A stretch of 64,000 bases of DNA from contig NC_053149.1 in the NCBI RefSeq assembly GCF_016808335.1, positions 23,659,238 to 23,723,237 of the forward strand, in the 5' to 3' direction. The position numbers and the translations under genes were made by a program. How positions within the stretch are numbered: the first letter of the stretch is position 1; every line of letters begins with the position of its first letter. Below the pieces are notes generated by a model that worked only from the letters and a program-made list of their open reading frames with translations, did not search any database and had not been told where the DNA came from. The DNA comes from Panicum virgatum. Its lineage: Eukaryota; Streptophyta; Magnoliopsida; Poales; Poaceae. Below are positions 23,449 to 35,449 of this stretch, piece by piece.

Positions 23449-24315
23449 GAAAAGATGAGATCCCTTGGTGTATGCTCTTTGCTGATGATGTAGTGCTAGT
23501 TAACGAGAGTATGGCAGGGGTTAATAGGAAGTTAGAGCTGTGGAGACGCATGTTAGAGTCGAAAGGGTTCAGACTTAGTAGGACCAAAACCGAGTACATG
23601 ATGTGCGATTTCAGCGCGACTAGGCATGAGGGGGGAGACGTTAGTCTAGATGGGCAAGTGGTGGTCTAGAAGGATACTTTTCGGTATTTAGGATCGGTGC
23701 TACAAAAGGATTGCGACATTGATGAAGATATTAGGCATAGAATTTTAGCTGGCTGGTTGAAATGGTGGCAAGTTTCTGGCATCCTTTGTGACAAGAGGGT
23801 GCCACAAAAGCTAAAAAGCAAATTTTATATGACAGCAATTCGTCCGACGATGTTATACGGTGCTGAATGTTGGCCTACAAAAAGACGACGTGTCCTGCAA
23901 CTGAGTGTAGCAAAGATGCGGATGTTGCGATGGTTTTGCGGGTACATAAGGAGGGATAGAGTCCGGAACGAAGTTATTCGGGATAGGGTCGTGGTGGCAC
24001 CAATTGAGGAGAAACTTACCAAGCATCGGCTGAGATGGTTTGGACATGTCCAACGAAAGCCTCCTGAGGTGCCGGTGCATAATGGGGTTCTTGAGCGGGT
24101 CGATAATGTAAAGAGGGGTAGAGGTAGACCTAAACTGACGTGGGATGAGTCGGTTAAGAGAGACTTTAAGAATTGGAATATCTCTAAAGAGATAGCTTTA
24201 GATAGGAGCGCTTGGAGACTAGCTATTAATGTGCCTGAACCTTGAACTTATTTCTTTCGGGTTTCATCTCTAGTCTACTCCAACTTGCTTGGGAAAAAAA
24301 GCTATGTTGTTGTTG
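23449..24315 (+). mobile_element. 5'-truncated LINE (non-LTR retrotransposon), 867 bp
   Basis: It encodes the end of a reverse transcriptase: IPWCMLFADDVVLV with the catalytic FADD motif, RKLELWRRMLESKGFRLS, then RYLGSVLQKD, MLYGAECWPTKRR and HRLRWFGHVQRKP. One in-frame TAG (23667-23669) breaks it and the natural stop is at 24243-24245. The 3' end is CTTGCTTGGG, an A-run and a TTG-repeat tail. The 9-bp duplication TATGTCTGC flanks it (23440-23448, 24316-24324). Truncation at the 5' end is usual for LINE insertions. Confidence 0.9.
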
Positions 24316-24324
24316 TATGTCTGC

Positions 24325-25541
24325 TGCTTCCATTTATCCGGAATTATCTCTGGATGCTGCTTTCTGATATGGGTCTCGACATCAATTACATGGACAACAG
24401 CGCTATAGTAGTCATAGCATATGCCTTTTTGCTTAAGATCAATCTGCAGTATTACATCCTTGCTCCCTTCCCCATTAGTTTGGTTACCTTCATCATTCAT
24501 CTGTGCAACAAGATCCCGGTGAAGCCGCAGCATGTCAGAGGATCAGAGGGTAAGGATGACAAGAAATCTGAGGAACTGGTAGCGCCAACTGACCTAAGCA
24601 GGTCAAAGCTTGGCTCGGCAGAAATAGATCGCACGCAAGTTGGCGAACTTGAAAGAACTGTAGTGTTTCCATTTTTCATGCTATTAATCAGTGCCATACA
24701 TGGTGACAGTAGCCCTGTTCTGTCTCACTTCCTGCTCTTTTCATGCTGTGCGCTAGGGACACTGGCACTTATGTATTCCAGATTGGCTGATGAAGTAACA
24801 GGGGATCCTGCCTTAAAACCGGCACTGGAATGCATCCGAATGTCCTACATGATAATGCTGGTCATAACAGCACACACGGTGGCGGCAGAATGGCTGGGAG
24901 AGGTCATGGCATTGGTCTGCATGCCTGAGCTGATTGCAGGGCTTGTATGGTTCTCTACTCTTCTCCACACTGACACTTCTAATAGGGCAGTAGTCGACAA
25001 GGTGACATCAGATAAAGATAGCATCAGTTCAGTAGTCGACAAGGTAACATCAGATAAAGATAGCATCAGTTCGATTGCTGCGGTTGTGTCTGATTCTGAA
25101 ACAGAACAAGTTCCTGTTGGTATCTTCAAAGGCTTCATCTTCCAAGGCTGCGTGTTCATTCCACTTGGAGCTGCTTTGGCAGGCTTAATAACTTGCAGTT
25201 ATGCACATGACTGGGAGCTCCTGTCCTCCTGGAACACCAAGGCGACAGTTGCCTGTGGCGTCGCAGGGTGTATGCCGTATCTCAGCATGTGGATGATATC
25301 ACGGTGGCCCAGCAGCATACCTGCCTCAGATAAGGCGACGCAGCTGCTCAGGTTTCTTGCAAATATTTGCTTGACCGGAGCTTGTCTGATGCTGTTTGCT
25401 TTGCTTGCTGAGAGGACACTGGCTTACCGTTTATTTGGTTTGGATGCCCTTGCTGATCCTGCTGGTGTACTCAAGTATCTTCCATTTATTTACTTCAGTA
25501 CAGCAGTAGCGTCGTTCGGAGCTTTGTTTATGATGAAGTAG
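24325..25541 (+). CDS. 3' part of the membrane-protein gene (exon 2 after the LINE)
   Basis: The frame is open for about 400 codons. The protein has about nine or ten hydrophobic segments, for example SAIVVIAYAFLLKI, TVVFPFFMLLISAI, FLLFSCCALGTLALMY, MSYMIMLVITAHTVAAEW, GCVFIPLGAALAGLITC and LANICLTGACLMLFALL. It ends FGALFMMK. Between them is a hydrophilic loop with a perfect 14-residue duplication VVDKVTSDKDSISS (42-bp repeat, 24990-25073) and an earlier charged loop (KDDKKSEEL). This suggests an integral membrane protein, but the substrate and compartment are unknown. The frame continues upstream into the LINE tail, so the first host ATG is near 24353 and any product from here lacks the N-terminus. 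Confidence 0.75.
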
Positions 25542-26455
25542 CTTGCTCAGCAATCGACTCTGCGTTACGGAGTGGAGTTACTTGCTGCTTTTGCTGCAGA
25601 GTAAAAAGCATTCTGACCAAATTGTTTATATTTATATGACCTCGCACTTGCAGTAGATATATGATGTTCTATTCATCCTGGAACTCTGAAATTTTTCGTG
25701 TTTATACGAATTAGCAGTTGCAACAGTAGATGTATTAATGTTATGTTTGGAATATATCGGAACATATATGGTGAAGCATGTAACTACAATACCACCTGTG
25801 TATATGAGAAGTTGCTCAGTTTTGCTGCTGTGTTCCTTTCCAAGTCATCCATTTCTCAAGCCATTCATAGTGCTTGAACCAGCGGCAGCACCGGAACCTG
25901 CAACACCAAGGTCCTCAGATTCATCCATCCATGGGGATCTGCCGGGCTGCCTGCCTTGCTCGTGCACAAACATCACAACCTGACATCGATGGTCGATGGT
26001 CCGGCGGCAGGGGCAAATTCTGACGAGGTAGTCAATTTTCTTGCCACAAAAGTATGGCAAGACTAAGGTAGTAAGGTTAGCCACCAACATACTCTAAGAA
26101 TGTGTGGCAAAATTAGTAAACAAGCATACACGTGCTTAGTACAAACTACAAAAACACCGTAATGTTAGCTTTCTGAAATTCCAGTATCATCTTACTTTCT
26201 GAAAGTTCACTCACTATCACCATACTTTCTAAAATTTCACTAACAGCTTCCTAAAGGGCTCCAAAACACACTCCCAACCTGTCAAAACGCCAGCACTTTC
26301 GTAATCATGTGACAAGCAAGCACAGACTATAGCAAGGTGTACAATCAGCATTGGAAATCTGTAGTTACCGCTCTTGGACCCCTTTCCAAGTCAATATCGG
26401 ACATTTAGGACACAACAGTGGCGTGCAGGCAGTCCTTGCTTCACAAACATTGGGT
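25542..26455. other. Intergenic between two convergent genes
   Basis: The region holds the 3' flanks of the membrane-protein gene (+) and MPP10 (-). No open frame of note is seen. Short repeats of the form CTTTCTGAAA-TTCCA/C with CATC/ATACT recur at about 26168-26240, perhaps a decayed local repeat. Confidence 0.5.
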
Positions 26456-29400
26456 CTAATCTTTCTGCAACTTAGCTGGCCTCTCCTTGTGTGATCCTGC
26501 ATTTTGGAAGGGAAACAAAAACCATTTTTATGCTCAATTTGAACAAATGACTAAGCAAGTTAAACATATTTCTCTCTATTTGGAGGTTCTTAAGAAAAGC
26601 CAAAGAATGAAAGAACCAAAAATCATTTCTCTGGAAAGCCTAGAAAAAGTACCTGCATATCTCCTTTTCTTGTTGGCTCTTCTTCTTTTACGCTCAGCCT
26701 GTGTAAGTTCCCCCTCTTCCTTAATATCGCCTTTTCCTTCAAATATTTCTTCAGGAGCTAGCATCGTAGCATCAGAAACAGCTACGGGTGCAATCTGCAA
26801 GACAGAGATCATGTCACTGCAGAAAATGTTATGATAGAGAAACATCACAGGAAAAAGTGAAGGGTTTTTGTACCTCTTCCATTGCTAAGGCTGGCACATT
26901 AGCTTGTACAGACATATCTTCAATGACCTGAAAAGACCATACTTCACATCATACGGCGAAAAAACTAGAGCAAAAAGATTGCAAACATGAATTTTGAAGG
27001 TATCCATACCGGCTTTGGAGCGAAGTGGAAATGTGATAGCGCATCCAACTTCAAGCATATCCTCTTAAATAAAGTATTTGCCTTGGTAGACACAAGTCAA
27101 TAACAGTACACACCACTTAGCTTAGCTAACATTGAATCATGTGGCAAGCAAGAATATAATCACAACCGAAAACATAAACATAGCATCAACAGCATGATTG
27201 AAGAAAATGTAAACATGAGAACAAGTTGGCTAATTTAAGAATTCCACCCCCAAATAATGTTCACTGTAAAGCACCAAGTTTTATATGTATATAACTATAT
27301 ATCCTTGTAGAAACACAATGTAGTAAAATAATCCAAATCTTCTCGTTTGTCAAAACAAGTAATTATGAAATCTCCTCAAAACGGTCCAATAGCTCAACTA
27401 TAATGGCCTGGCAAGTTCATGGCCAAGGGCAAATAACCCATGGCCAATCACCATTGCCAACAGCCCAGCAGCTAATATCTTAATATTAAGAAAATCATCT
27501 TGTATACTATCACAAAGCCAAACTACAAATATAGATAGTGATACCAAAAGAAGCAAAAGAGTATAAGAATTTATTAAGGAAGATGAGAATGTAACATCTG
27601 CCATGATAAAAAAAAAAAGACATGACACTGAAAGACTGTTCTTTCAAAAACAAATGTATAAATTTAGATAAAGGGTAGACTAATATTATTTTCACAATAG
27701 ATAAACCTAACTCCCCTTGTATTCTTGTGAGGAGTGAATAATTACCTCTTTCTTTAGTTCATCTGAAATAGATAGAGGGGCAGGTGCAATGCCTGCTTTT
27801 TGTGCATAATCATCCTGGAAGAATGAAAAAAGAATTAATTGATTTAATGCCTATCTTAACTACAATCTGTTTAGATATTAAAAAAACATTATGAAAATGC
27901 GAACCTCATACAGTTCAGCAAGACCCTTTTTGCTCTTACTTTCATCCTGTTCGAACAATATTGACATATTGTCAGATATCAATAGCACAGTTACCTAATG
28001 GCTACCATGTAAGAATTCTAGTTACCATACCAGTTCCTTACGCTCCTTGGGAGCTTTAGATAGAATGAGAGAAGGCTTCTCAACATCATCAAAATGACCC
28101 TGTAAGAAACCAGGAAACCAAATCTAGACATTAATAACGGAAACATAGAAAGTGATCTCAAAGTAGTACTCAGAGTTTGCCAGTGCAACTAGTACGACTA
28201 CACTACCCTAGCTAAATCTGAAAACAATGGACAGGATCAAAAGGCAAAACACAGCAAGTACCTCTGCAATTCTTTTCTTTATCATCTCTTCAAGAGAAGC
28301 TGTGATTTCTTCAGTGATTACTGGGGCAGGTCTTACATTGTGCTCAAAATCAAGGTCCACTTCTAGGGCACTGTTTTTGGGCCTGCTTGAAGCAGTAACC
28401 TACAAGTAACTATTTAGTTAATTTAAATTTGAAATGATAATAAATTATCATCAACAGGATGTCATAAGTTAGAAAAATGCATAGTTCTAAAAGTAGAACA
28501 AAAGGCATTCTGTTTATTACCTCTCCCTGCATGGTCCAAGTACCAGGTTCAAGATTAGCTTGCTCCATTTGCTCTATTTTAGCACGCATCTTCAGAAGCT
28601 CCTTTTCATGGGTTGAGAGACCCTGTTTTTCCTGTAGAAAGGGAAAACATTGGAAATCTAGTATATGTGTATATAGTTCAACTAAAATGAGTATATCTAG
28701 TGTGGAACCAACATTTCCATCATTGATCTCACTGCCACCAAGTTCAGTTTCATGTGCTTCATCCTTGAATTGAACTTTCTTTGTGGAACCACCTCTCTGT
28801 TTGACTTGCTGGTTATGGCCTTTCATAAAAAAATCTTTGTACCTGAAAAGACCCTTCGATGTTCAGGTTACAATGCCAAATGCTATCGTATCAGCAAATG
28901 TGTACCTGTTACTACAGTGGCTACACTATGTTAAGTTTGTGCAATCTAAGGAAATTTACAAAGGTTTACTACAAAATATATGTATGCTAAGAATGAAAAT
29001 TAGCTACTTCTGCTTCTGTTTCTGCACCTTCTAAGCTATTAGCATCAAGAGGAGCCACATATCTAGTATGTTTCATTTCATGGAATGAAATCTATCATGC
29101 AAGTCTGGTCAGGCATATAGAGCATAAGAAACGATAAGGTAGAAAAGAAACATGAAGAATTATTCAATCCAAATCAAAGCCACTCCATGTGCATAAGTTT
29201 TTTTTTTACAAAGCTTCTCAAAAGTAATGTCACGATAGTGCAACTAAAATTAACATAGCTTGGTATATAAGTGTTCAATTTTTTTCCCAATTGTGTAATA
29301 AAAAATGATTTGCACTTATTGTAATAGCATACTTGATAATTAGCATAAAAGACTTACATTATACCTCCACCATCTTCTCCTTTGCCCTCTTCATCATCAT

Positions 29401-31091
29401 CCTCAAAATCTTCCAACTACAGTTAATCTACATCAGTAGGACAGAAGAAAAATATCTGGACTAACACAGTTACTTAAAAATTATAGAATTGAACATTGTA
29501 AATGCCAAAAGAAGACAGTAAATTCATGGAGGAAAATCTCTGAAAAATTGTATCATTGCTAACTGTTCTGAGCTGAGCTACTTCCCTTTCATATCTAACA
29601 GAAAATATGGCTTCAACAGAAAATATGGCTTCCATTCCTGAGATATTTCCTACTGTGGTTCTATTTCATTGTTTTCTCTAGAAGAACCAAAGATTATCAT
29701 TATCTTGCTACAATTGAGAGAGAATGACAAGGCAATCCTTACATCCAATTGGCCGTCATCGTCATCATCTTCACCCTCATCGTCATCAACATCTATGTCC
29801 TCCTCACCCTCATCATCACTCTCCTCCATCCAGTTTTTTCTTGCCTTCTTCTCTCCTTGGTTGGCACCACTGCCATACTCCTCTTCATCCCCCTTATCCA
29901 GGAACTCCGCCATCTCATCTATCTTCAGGAACTGGTCTTCCAAACCTTTCAAAAACCCTCCTCTCTCCTCCTCCTCCTCCTCCTCCTCCTCCTCCTCCTC
30001 CGCATCATCATCATCGTCGTCGTCGTCGTTGTCGTCTCCCAAATCCTCATCATCATCTATCTCCTTCAGCTCCTTCAACCCATCCATTTCACTATCCTGT
30101 CTGTCCTCTGACAGCTCCTCCTCAGCATCAGCAGGTGTCTCCACGGGAAGAGCTGCCTGTGGTTGTGACGGGGGCTGCTGCTCAAGGTGACGGAGCTGGC
30201 GGCGCAAGTGGGGGAGGATTGGACGGGCAAGATGCTCGATCTGGGACCAAATCTGCTCGGCATCAAAGGCCGCATCTGCAAGGAGGGTGGGGAGTGGGGG
30301 CGGCTGCGCAGGGCAGAGCGGTGCCAGTGAGGAGTAGATATGCTGTGAGGCCACACGGGCGGCGACAGAGAGGTCCGTGGATGGGGAGAGGAAGAGAGCT
30401 GGGTCTGCATCCCGTAGCAGCTGCAGCGCCTGCTCACCCTTGTCTGCTGCCTCCATGTGGGCGAAAGCTGTCTCACAGCTGTTCTGCAAATAGGATAGAC
30501 AATATTAATGAACAATGAAATGTGTACGATCATATTGTAATTCAGTATAAAAGACATCAGAAACTGTGTGCCTTCAAATTGATGGGCCACCTATAGATGA
30601 GTCGCACCATAGCTAACAAATTGGGAAAAGGAATGTGCCATCATTTACTGAACATTGACAAGTCTAACACATGGATAGGACTAGGGTTGGATAGCGCGGC
30701 TCGGCTCAGCTCAATATCTAAACAAGCAGAAAATCCTGCTCAGCTCGGCTCAGCTCGCGAGCCAAACACTAAGATAATATATACAGCCATACAGCATACA
30801 GGTGATTCAAGTCACACTCCTAATAAAAAAAATTGGCATGACATATTGTTTCATACTTTCAGGATCACAATTAAATTAAATCTTTTACAGATGATGATAG
30901 TTCCAAGATTCATCAATCATCGTACATGTAAACTGCTCTCTTTCATCTTGCTACATTTGCAAATTGCAATTGGAAGGCGACAATGATAGACCAGCACCAG
31001 CCATCAGCCTTTTGCGTCATATCTTTCCCTTCTACAGACCAAGTTAAATCTAGCCTAAAGAACCATCTGGATATACCTTATGCACAGACAT
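26456..31091 (-). CDS. MPP10: MPP10, U3 snoRNP component of the SSU processome
   Basis: It acts in the nucleolus in 18S pre-rRNA processing, with IMP3/IMP4 in known systems. My 13 exons are 31091-31077, 30483-29743, 29416-29358, 28842-28713, 28631-28521, 28399-28262, 28099-28031, 27946-27905, 27814-27746, 27081-27010, 26927-26874, 26794-26653 and 26496-26456, all with GT-AG borders and consistent phase. This gives 1683 bp, or 560 residues. Family signatures are: FDAEQIWSQIEHLARPIL near the N-terminus; a long Asp/Glu tract; YKDFFMKG; the coiled STHEKELLKMRAKIEQME followed by NLEPGTWTMQGEV; RPKNSALEVDLDFEH; EEMIKKRIAE; KKGLAELYEDDY; FKRICLKLDALSHFHFAPKP; and a Lys/Arg-rich tail. Exon 1 codes only MSVHK, and the donor after exon 4 (AAT|GTTGGT) is weak. 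Both are inferences. No disabling lesion was seen. Confidence 0.92.
29966..30003. repeat. Coding trinucleotide repeat (CTC/GAG) in MPP10 exon 2
   Basis: On minus it encodes an uninterrupted run of about 12 Glu, next to a run of Asp codons (about 30008-30036). Acidic tracts are normal in MPP10, but the perfect repeat makes length variation between individuals likely. Confidence 0.9.
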
Positions 31092-31445
31092 GGAGCCTCC
31101 CCTGGCGGCCTGGGCCGCGTCGCCCGGAGGAACGAAGAGCCCGAGAGGGAGGGCGGTAGGAGAGTGCGGGAGGGCGGCTGGAGAGTCCAGAGTGCAGCGG
31201 ATTTGATCGGCAGGTGGGGGGCTGGGGCCGCGGGCACGCCGGCGCGCCGGCGCCTGCGCAGGTTGGGAGAAGACGAACTGAACGCTCTATTCGGTGTGGC
31301 GGCTGGGTTTTGGGGGGCGGCGTGACTGTCGAAGTGGAATCGGGATGCAGCGGCGGCCGTCGGAGTCGAGCAGGAGCCAGGAGGGCGCGGCGCCGCCCGT
31401 CGGAGTCGAGCACGAGGCAGGGGCCGCAGGGGGGAGGGGAATCAG
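31092..31445 (-). promoter_or_regulatory. Probable MPP10 leader and promoter region
   Basis: GC-rich sequence directly upstream of the MPP10 ATG. It contains short direct repeats of CGTCGGAGTCGAGCA (about 31360-31410). Open frames here are on all strands and reflect base composition. No clear TATA box was found. Confidence 0.4.
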
Positions 31446-32605
31446 CTATTCAGGGTTTTAGTCTGTTTATATACATACATAGGATTTCTTTATTGGGCCT
31501 GGGCTACTGGGCGTGGGCTGATATTTGTTAATGGGCTCTTTTCATTATCTCGGTTTCTCGTTTATTTCAGGTAACCGAAGTTAAGATAATCTTAAAAAAA
31601 GGAAACCGAGGTTAAGACCAAATCGATCCAGTTAAATTCGGTTAGTTACTATCTGTGACCGAATTTGAATCAAAATTTTCAACTTTAGTATCGGTTATTT
31701 CGGTTCTGTTTTTAGTCTGAGTAATTTATGCCCATGCGTAGAGGCAGGTACTCGGAACTAGGGTTCGTGAATGCTAGCGCACTACTATGAGTAGACGTGT
31801 CGTGGAAGGCCTACTGGCAAGCGGTCCGTCGGTGGTCCGAAGGAGCTTCTGCGCCTGTCGGATTAGAGGTTAGGGTTGCTAGGGCAGGGGGTTAGAGGTT
31901 AGGATTGCTATGGTAGGGATGATAAGGACATGCTTAGTGTCCAGAAAATTTGTCCATCTTTCACAGTCCTTGTAGCAAGCAAATTACCTTACTTCTGATC
32001 TTTGATTTTATAATCTGTTCAAATACTGTCCCTTCTTGTACATTGGTACAGTAGCACTTTGAATATCAATTATTTATTCATAATATAGAATATAAATAGT
32101 AATAGATTTTCTCTCGGTATGCAGCTATTAATCCACAACAAAATCAGAGCAGCAACTGAATCCATACGGCTAACCAAACTGAGTTTATCCTTCCAACCAA
32201 TCACAAGGCAGTTGAACCGGCGGGGTGGGGTTGGTTGAGATGGCAATGGGGGCACCACCCGCGGCACAGTGGAAGATGGTGGAGGGGCAGGGTTTGGTGG
32301 TGCGGGAGTTTCGGAATGGGGAACTTCGATGGCGGTGGTGGATGGCGGCGGATTAGACGTCAGGGATGCGCCGGAGTTGAAGGAGGTGGGGGAAGTAGCG
32401 GAGGTTGGCCGGAGGCTTAGCGTTGGCCGCGGTAGAAGACGGTGGCGGAGATGCCGGAGCGGCGTTGGAGCCGACAGGCGTAGCTCCTCGGGCGGGAGAG
32501 CGCGGCCGGCCACCCGCAACTCACAATCGTAGCTCCTCGGGCGCGGCCGGGCCACCCGCAACCTACAATCGTAGCTCCTCTGCTAGACTCCGGTCTTGGA
32601 TTTTA
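31446..32605. other. Intergenic; one Pro-rich minus frame of unknown status
   Basis: The first part is AT-rich. From about 32220 to 32590 the sequence is GC-rich. A 163-codon minus frame (32561-32070) is Ser/Pro/Thr-rich and ends CLVIGWKDKLSLVSRMDS plus a hydrophobic tail. It has no recognised domain and no start context, and may be a decayed gene piece. Two near copies of GTAGCTCCTCGGGCG followed by GGCC-rich sequence lie at 32483-32575. Confidence 0.35.
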
Positions 32606-33770
32606 GACTAACTCCAACAGCGATAGGCAAACATATTTTTGCCTCTCCGATGGCTACTGTTCATGAAGGCATCCCGTCCAACAGATCACGCAAACGCGGG
32701 AGGCAATTTGCATTCGAGGAGAGAGGCGATGCAAAATTGCATTCCCTCTCTCCTCGAACGCATCTGCTCCGCCCCGCCGCGAAGCGCGCTGCTCCGCCCT
32801 GACGCGTCGCGCACCGCCGGATCTCGCCACCCGCGGCGACGGAGATGAAGCGCCGCCAGCTCCCCTCGGTCCTCGTCCTCCTCGCGCTCTCGCTCCTCGC
32901 CCTCCCCTACCGCCGCCACGGGCGAGGCCGGCGCGTGGCGAGGCCGGCACGGGGCATGGCCGGCCGGCGTGTCCGGGCGGCGGAGGACGCCCCGGACGGC
33001 GGCGATGCCCGGCCGGCAGAGGAGGAGGCGGCGGCGGACCAGAGGAAGAGGAGGCGGCGGCGGAGGACCAGAGGAGGAGGAGGCGGCGTTGAGGGAGCTG
33101 TAGGCTGCCGCGAGGAGAGGGAGAGGGAGGGGCCAGGGAGCTTTGCCCGGGGGAGGAGGGAGCTCCGGGCCGCCGCGAGGAGGGCTGGGGAGCAGATGCC
33201 GGCAATGGCGGTAGCGCCCCGCGCGGGACCGTCGAGGACGCGGGGTCGGGCGGGGCCATGGCGTCGAGCTCAAGCGGCCGCGCTCAACCCCCTCCTCCAA
33301 CCGCTCCCGCCCCCGCCTCCACCGCGTCACCACCCCGCCACCGCACTGGGCCGCCGCCACGGCACCGCCGCGCCTCCGCCGGGCCTCGCCACCGCCGAGC
33401 GCACGGATCCGGCCGCTCCGGGTCCTGGCGGATGGCCGGCGAGGGAGGTCGGGAGGAGGGAGGAGGGAGCCGCCACCGCTCGGCCGGCGTGGCGAGGGAG
33501 GAGGGAGCCGCCGCCGCTCGCCTCGTCCTCGTCTCGTCCGCTCCGCCTAGCCCTGCCGAATCGGCGGAGGAGGGCGCGACGCCGCCGCGACGCCTCTGCT
33601 CCCTCCCTTCACAAGCGGCGCGCGAGAGGAATGGCTGGTGCGTTGCATCTGCTTTTGCCTCCGTGTGTTGGAGATGAGGATTTTTGCGGGCGGGATGCAT
33701 CTACTGTTTATGAGGCAAATCGTGGAATGTCTCTCCCATTTTGCCTCTCTTTGTTGGACTCAGCCTTAGT
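32606..33770. mobile_element. GC-rich element with long imperfect terminal inverted repeats (Pack-MULE-like?)
   Basis: The left end ACTAACTCCAACAGCGATAG and the reversed right end ACTAAGGCTGAGTCCAACAA match. Pairing continues inward, as both sides carry GAGGCAAA, an ACTGTTCAT / AACAGTAGAT site and GCATCCCG. The inside is very GC-rich and holds overlapping open frames on both strands. The plus frame starting at 32845 (MKRRQLPSVLVLLALSLLAL) looks like a signal peptide followed by Arg/Gly-rich low complexity. No clean target duplication is visible (GGATTT occurs near both ends). Capture of host gene pieces is plausible but not shown. Confidence 0.45.
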
Positions 33771-35444
33771 GGGGGATTTCCTATTTGTCTTCCAGAAGAT
33801 AGATGGCCCGTAACAGTCCACAAATAATATGTCTTGACTCCAAGCGTGACATTTGCTGAACAAACTAGATGCAGAGCGTTTCATGAAAAGAAAAACTAGA
33901 TGCAGGGCCCACAGTAGATGGACTGATGGACACGGTAGCAACAATTTTATTGTATTTTCATGCTCAGTTACATCTTAGCATTGATTTTCAATCACTGTTC
34001 CTTAAAATGATATTCAACATTTATATATTAGTTCAGCATTTTGTATAATACTGTTGAAATTGTATATCTAGAATGTTGAAGTAGCGTATTTGAAATAATG
34101 AAATATTATATGTAAATATTGACATTCAAAATTTCAAAAAAATATATAGACAATTAGATCTTAAATTGTTGAAAAAAATCTAAAGAACACTATCGTTTAA
34201 ACAGAATTGAAACCCGATGCATCGTTGGAGAGAAACATAAATTTGAAGTCTGAAAATCGAATCCTCCCGTCAACCACCAAAACGACCTGTACCTTGCTTC
34301 TGTCCACCTGCTCTGCTCTTGAGGGCATCCAGCAACAATTAACGGCAATGGCTCTCTTTAGTACCTATGTGTCCATGCCAGCTCAACTTAGAGCAAGCTT
34401 AATAGGATACGCCCATATCAGGCTGGGAGGAGGCGCCATGGTGGCGGGCCCCATTGGTAGTTAATGCGCAGCAGGATTTTGCAGCCAATGACAGCAGCAT
34501 TTTGGTCTCTCTGCCTGCCCAACGCGGCGCTTCACCAACCGCCCGCAACTTTTTCTCTCCTGCTTTATCTCTCTTTCACGTATGCTCACAACCAACTCTC
34601 AACTTTTTATAATACTTGTTCTTATAGAGAGTACAATCGGCAACAACTCCAACGATTGATCTTTGACACAGAATCCACCATAAATGTAGGTTCCATGTGG
34701 CCGCATGCTTGTCGTGTGCCTCTCCTATCTGCACCCCACCTCCCCTAGGTCCATACGGAACAGGGAAAGTACACTGTGGGGCCAGTTTGGCGTCGAACGA
34801 AGTGTTAGCGACTCTCGCTATGCTTTTTTCGCGACCGTGACTGAGCACGTTTTTCATTAAGAGGAGAAAAAAGTTTTACATAAGAGTCGGTTTTAGAACA
34901 AAAAACATGACTCTGCACAGTCCAATAAACATGACTACATAGTCCCTATTGCGCGACCCGAAAGCCTATCTAGTTTACAAACCGCCGACTCAAGGCATCT
35001 AAAACCTGCTTGAAACCAAGTGACAATCTCATCATACACGCATGTGAGTTCATCATCGACTATGCGCACTCGTTGATTGAAAGTCTTATTGTTTCTCTCC
35101 TTCCATAGCAACTAAGAAGTGAGGATAATTAAGATGTCCAAACACCGGCGGTTGTCTTTTGAAATTGGTTTCCTTGCAGCAGACCACCATGTAACAATGA
35201 AAGTGGATTGAGCCGACTCTCGCTGCGTCTAGTTACGTGTAGCGACCATTCTTTCTCTCTCTGTTTCTCTCTCCGACGTGGCTTAAATTGCTATCGGCGC
35301 GTTGCGGGCCCTGATGGAGTCATCCTGCTCTGTCTCCCTTCATCTCCAAGGTGCCAGTCTGCCAGATGCCCAGATGAGAGAAAAAGAGCCGCGAGAATGA
35401 ATCACCACTGTTCCCAAATCTTTGAGTAAAATATATTTTATTTC
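33771..35444. other. Intergenic, no gene supported
   Basis: The stretch is AT-rich to 34200 and mixed after that. Frames are under 100 codons with no domain. The sequence TTAGAGCAAGCTTAATAGG near 34389 resembles a MITE start, but no partner end was found. Confidence 0.45.
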
Positions 35445-35449
35445 CCATC

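Larger units (their letters stand above)
20550..25541 (+). pseudogene. Two-exon gene for a multi-pass membrane protein, exon 2 split by a LINE
   Basis: Exon 1 is 20550-20645 (32 codons, starts MASSVPARLHGLASHQ) and ends at a strong donor TTG|GTGAGT in phase 0. The intron (20646-23288) ends in a pyrimidine-rich TTCTGTTTTCTAG. Exon 2 starts at 23289 in phase 0 and reads NVMKLFAASLHVNL onward. At 23448 a LINE interrupts it. Host sequence resumes at 24325 and ends with a stop at 25539-25541. Without the LINE and one target copy, exon 2 is 1377 bp and fully open, giving about 490 residues in total. As it stands, translation from exon 1 would stop inside the LINE at 23667. The intron contains an LTR, a CACTA MITE and a CACTA fragment. 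I do not recognise the protein family; splice joining is inferred from phase and signals. Confidence 0.7.

Noticed and set aside
24285..25541. A self-contained gene starting at 24285
   Set aside because: The first codons are the LINE 3' tail, and the target duplication shows that host sequence begins at 24325 as the continuation of an exon that started at 23289.
29669..30518. Ser-rich and His/Pro-rich plus-strand frames of 120-264 codons
   Set aside because: They are antisense to MPP10 exon 2 and result from its GAG/GAC-rich codons read backwards.
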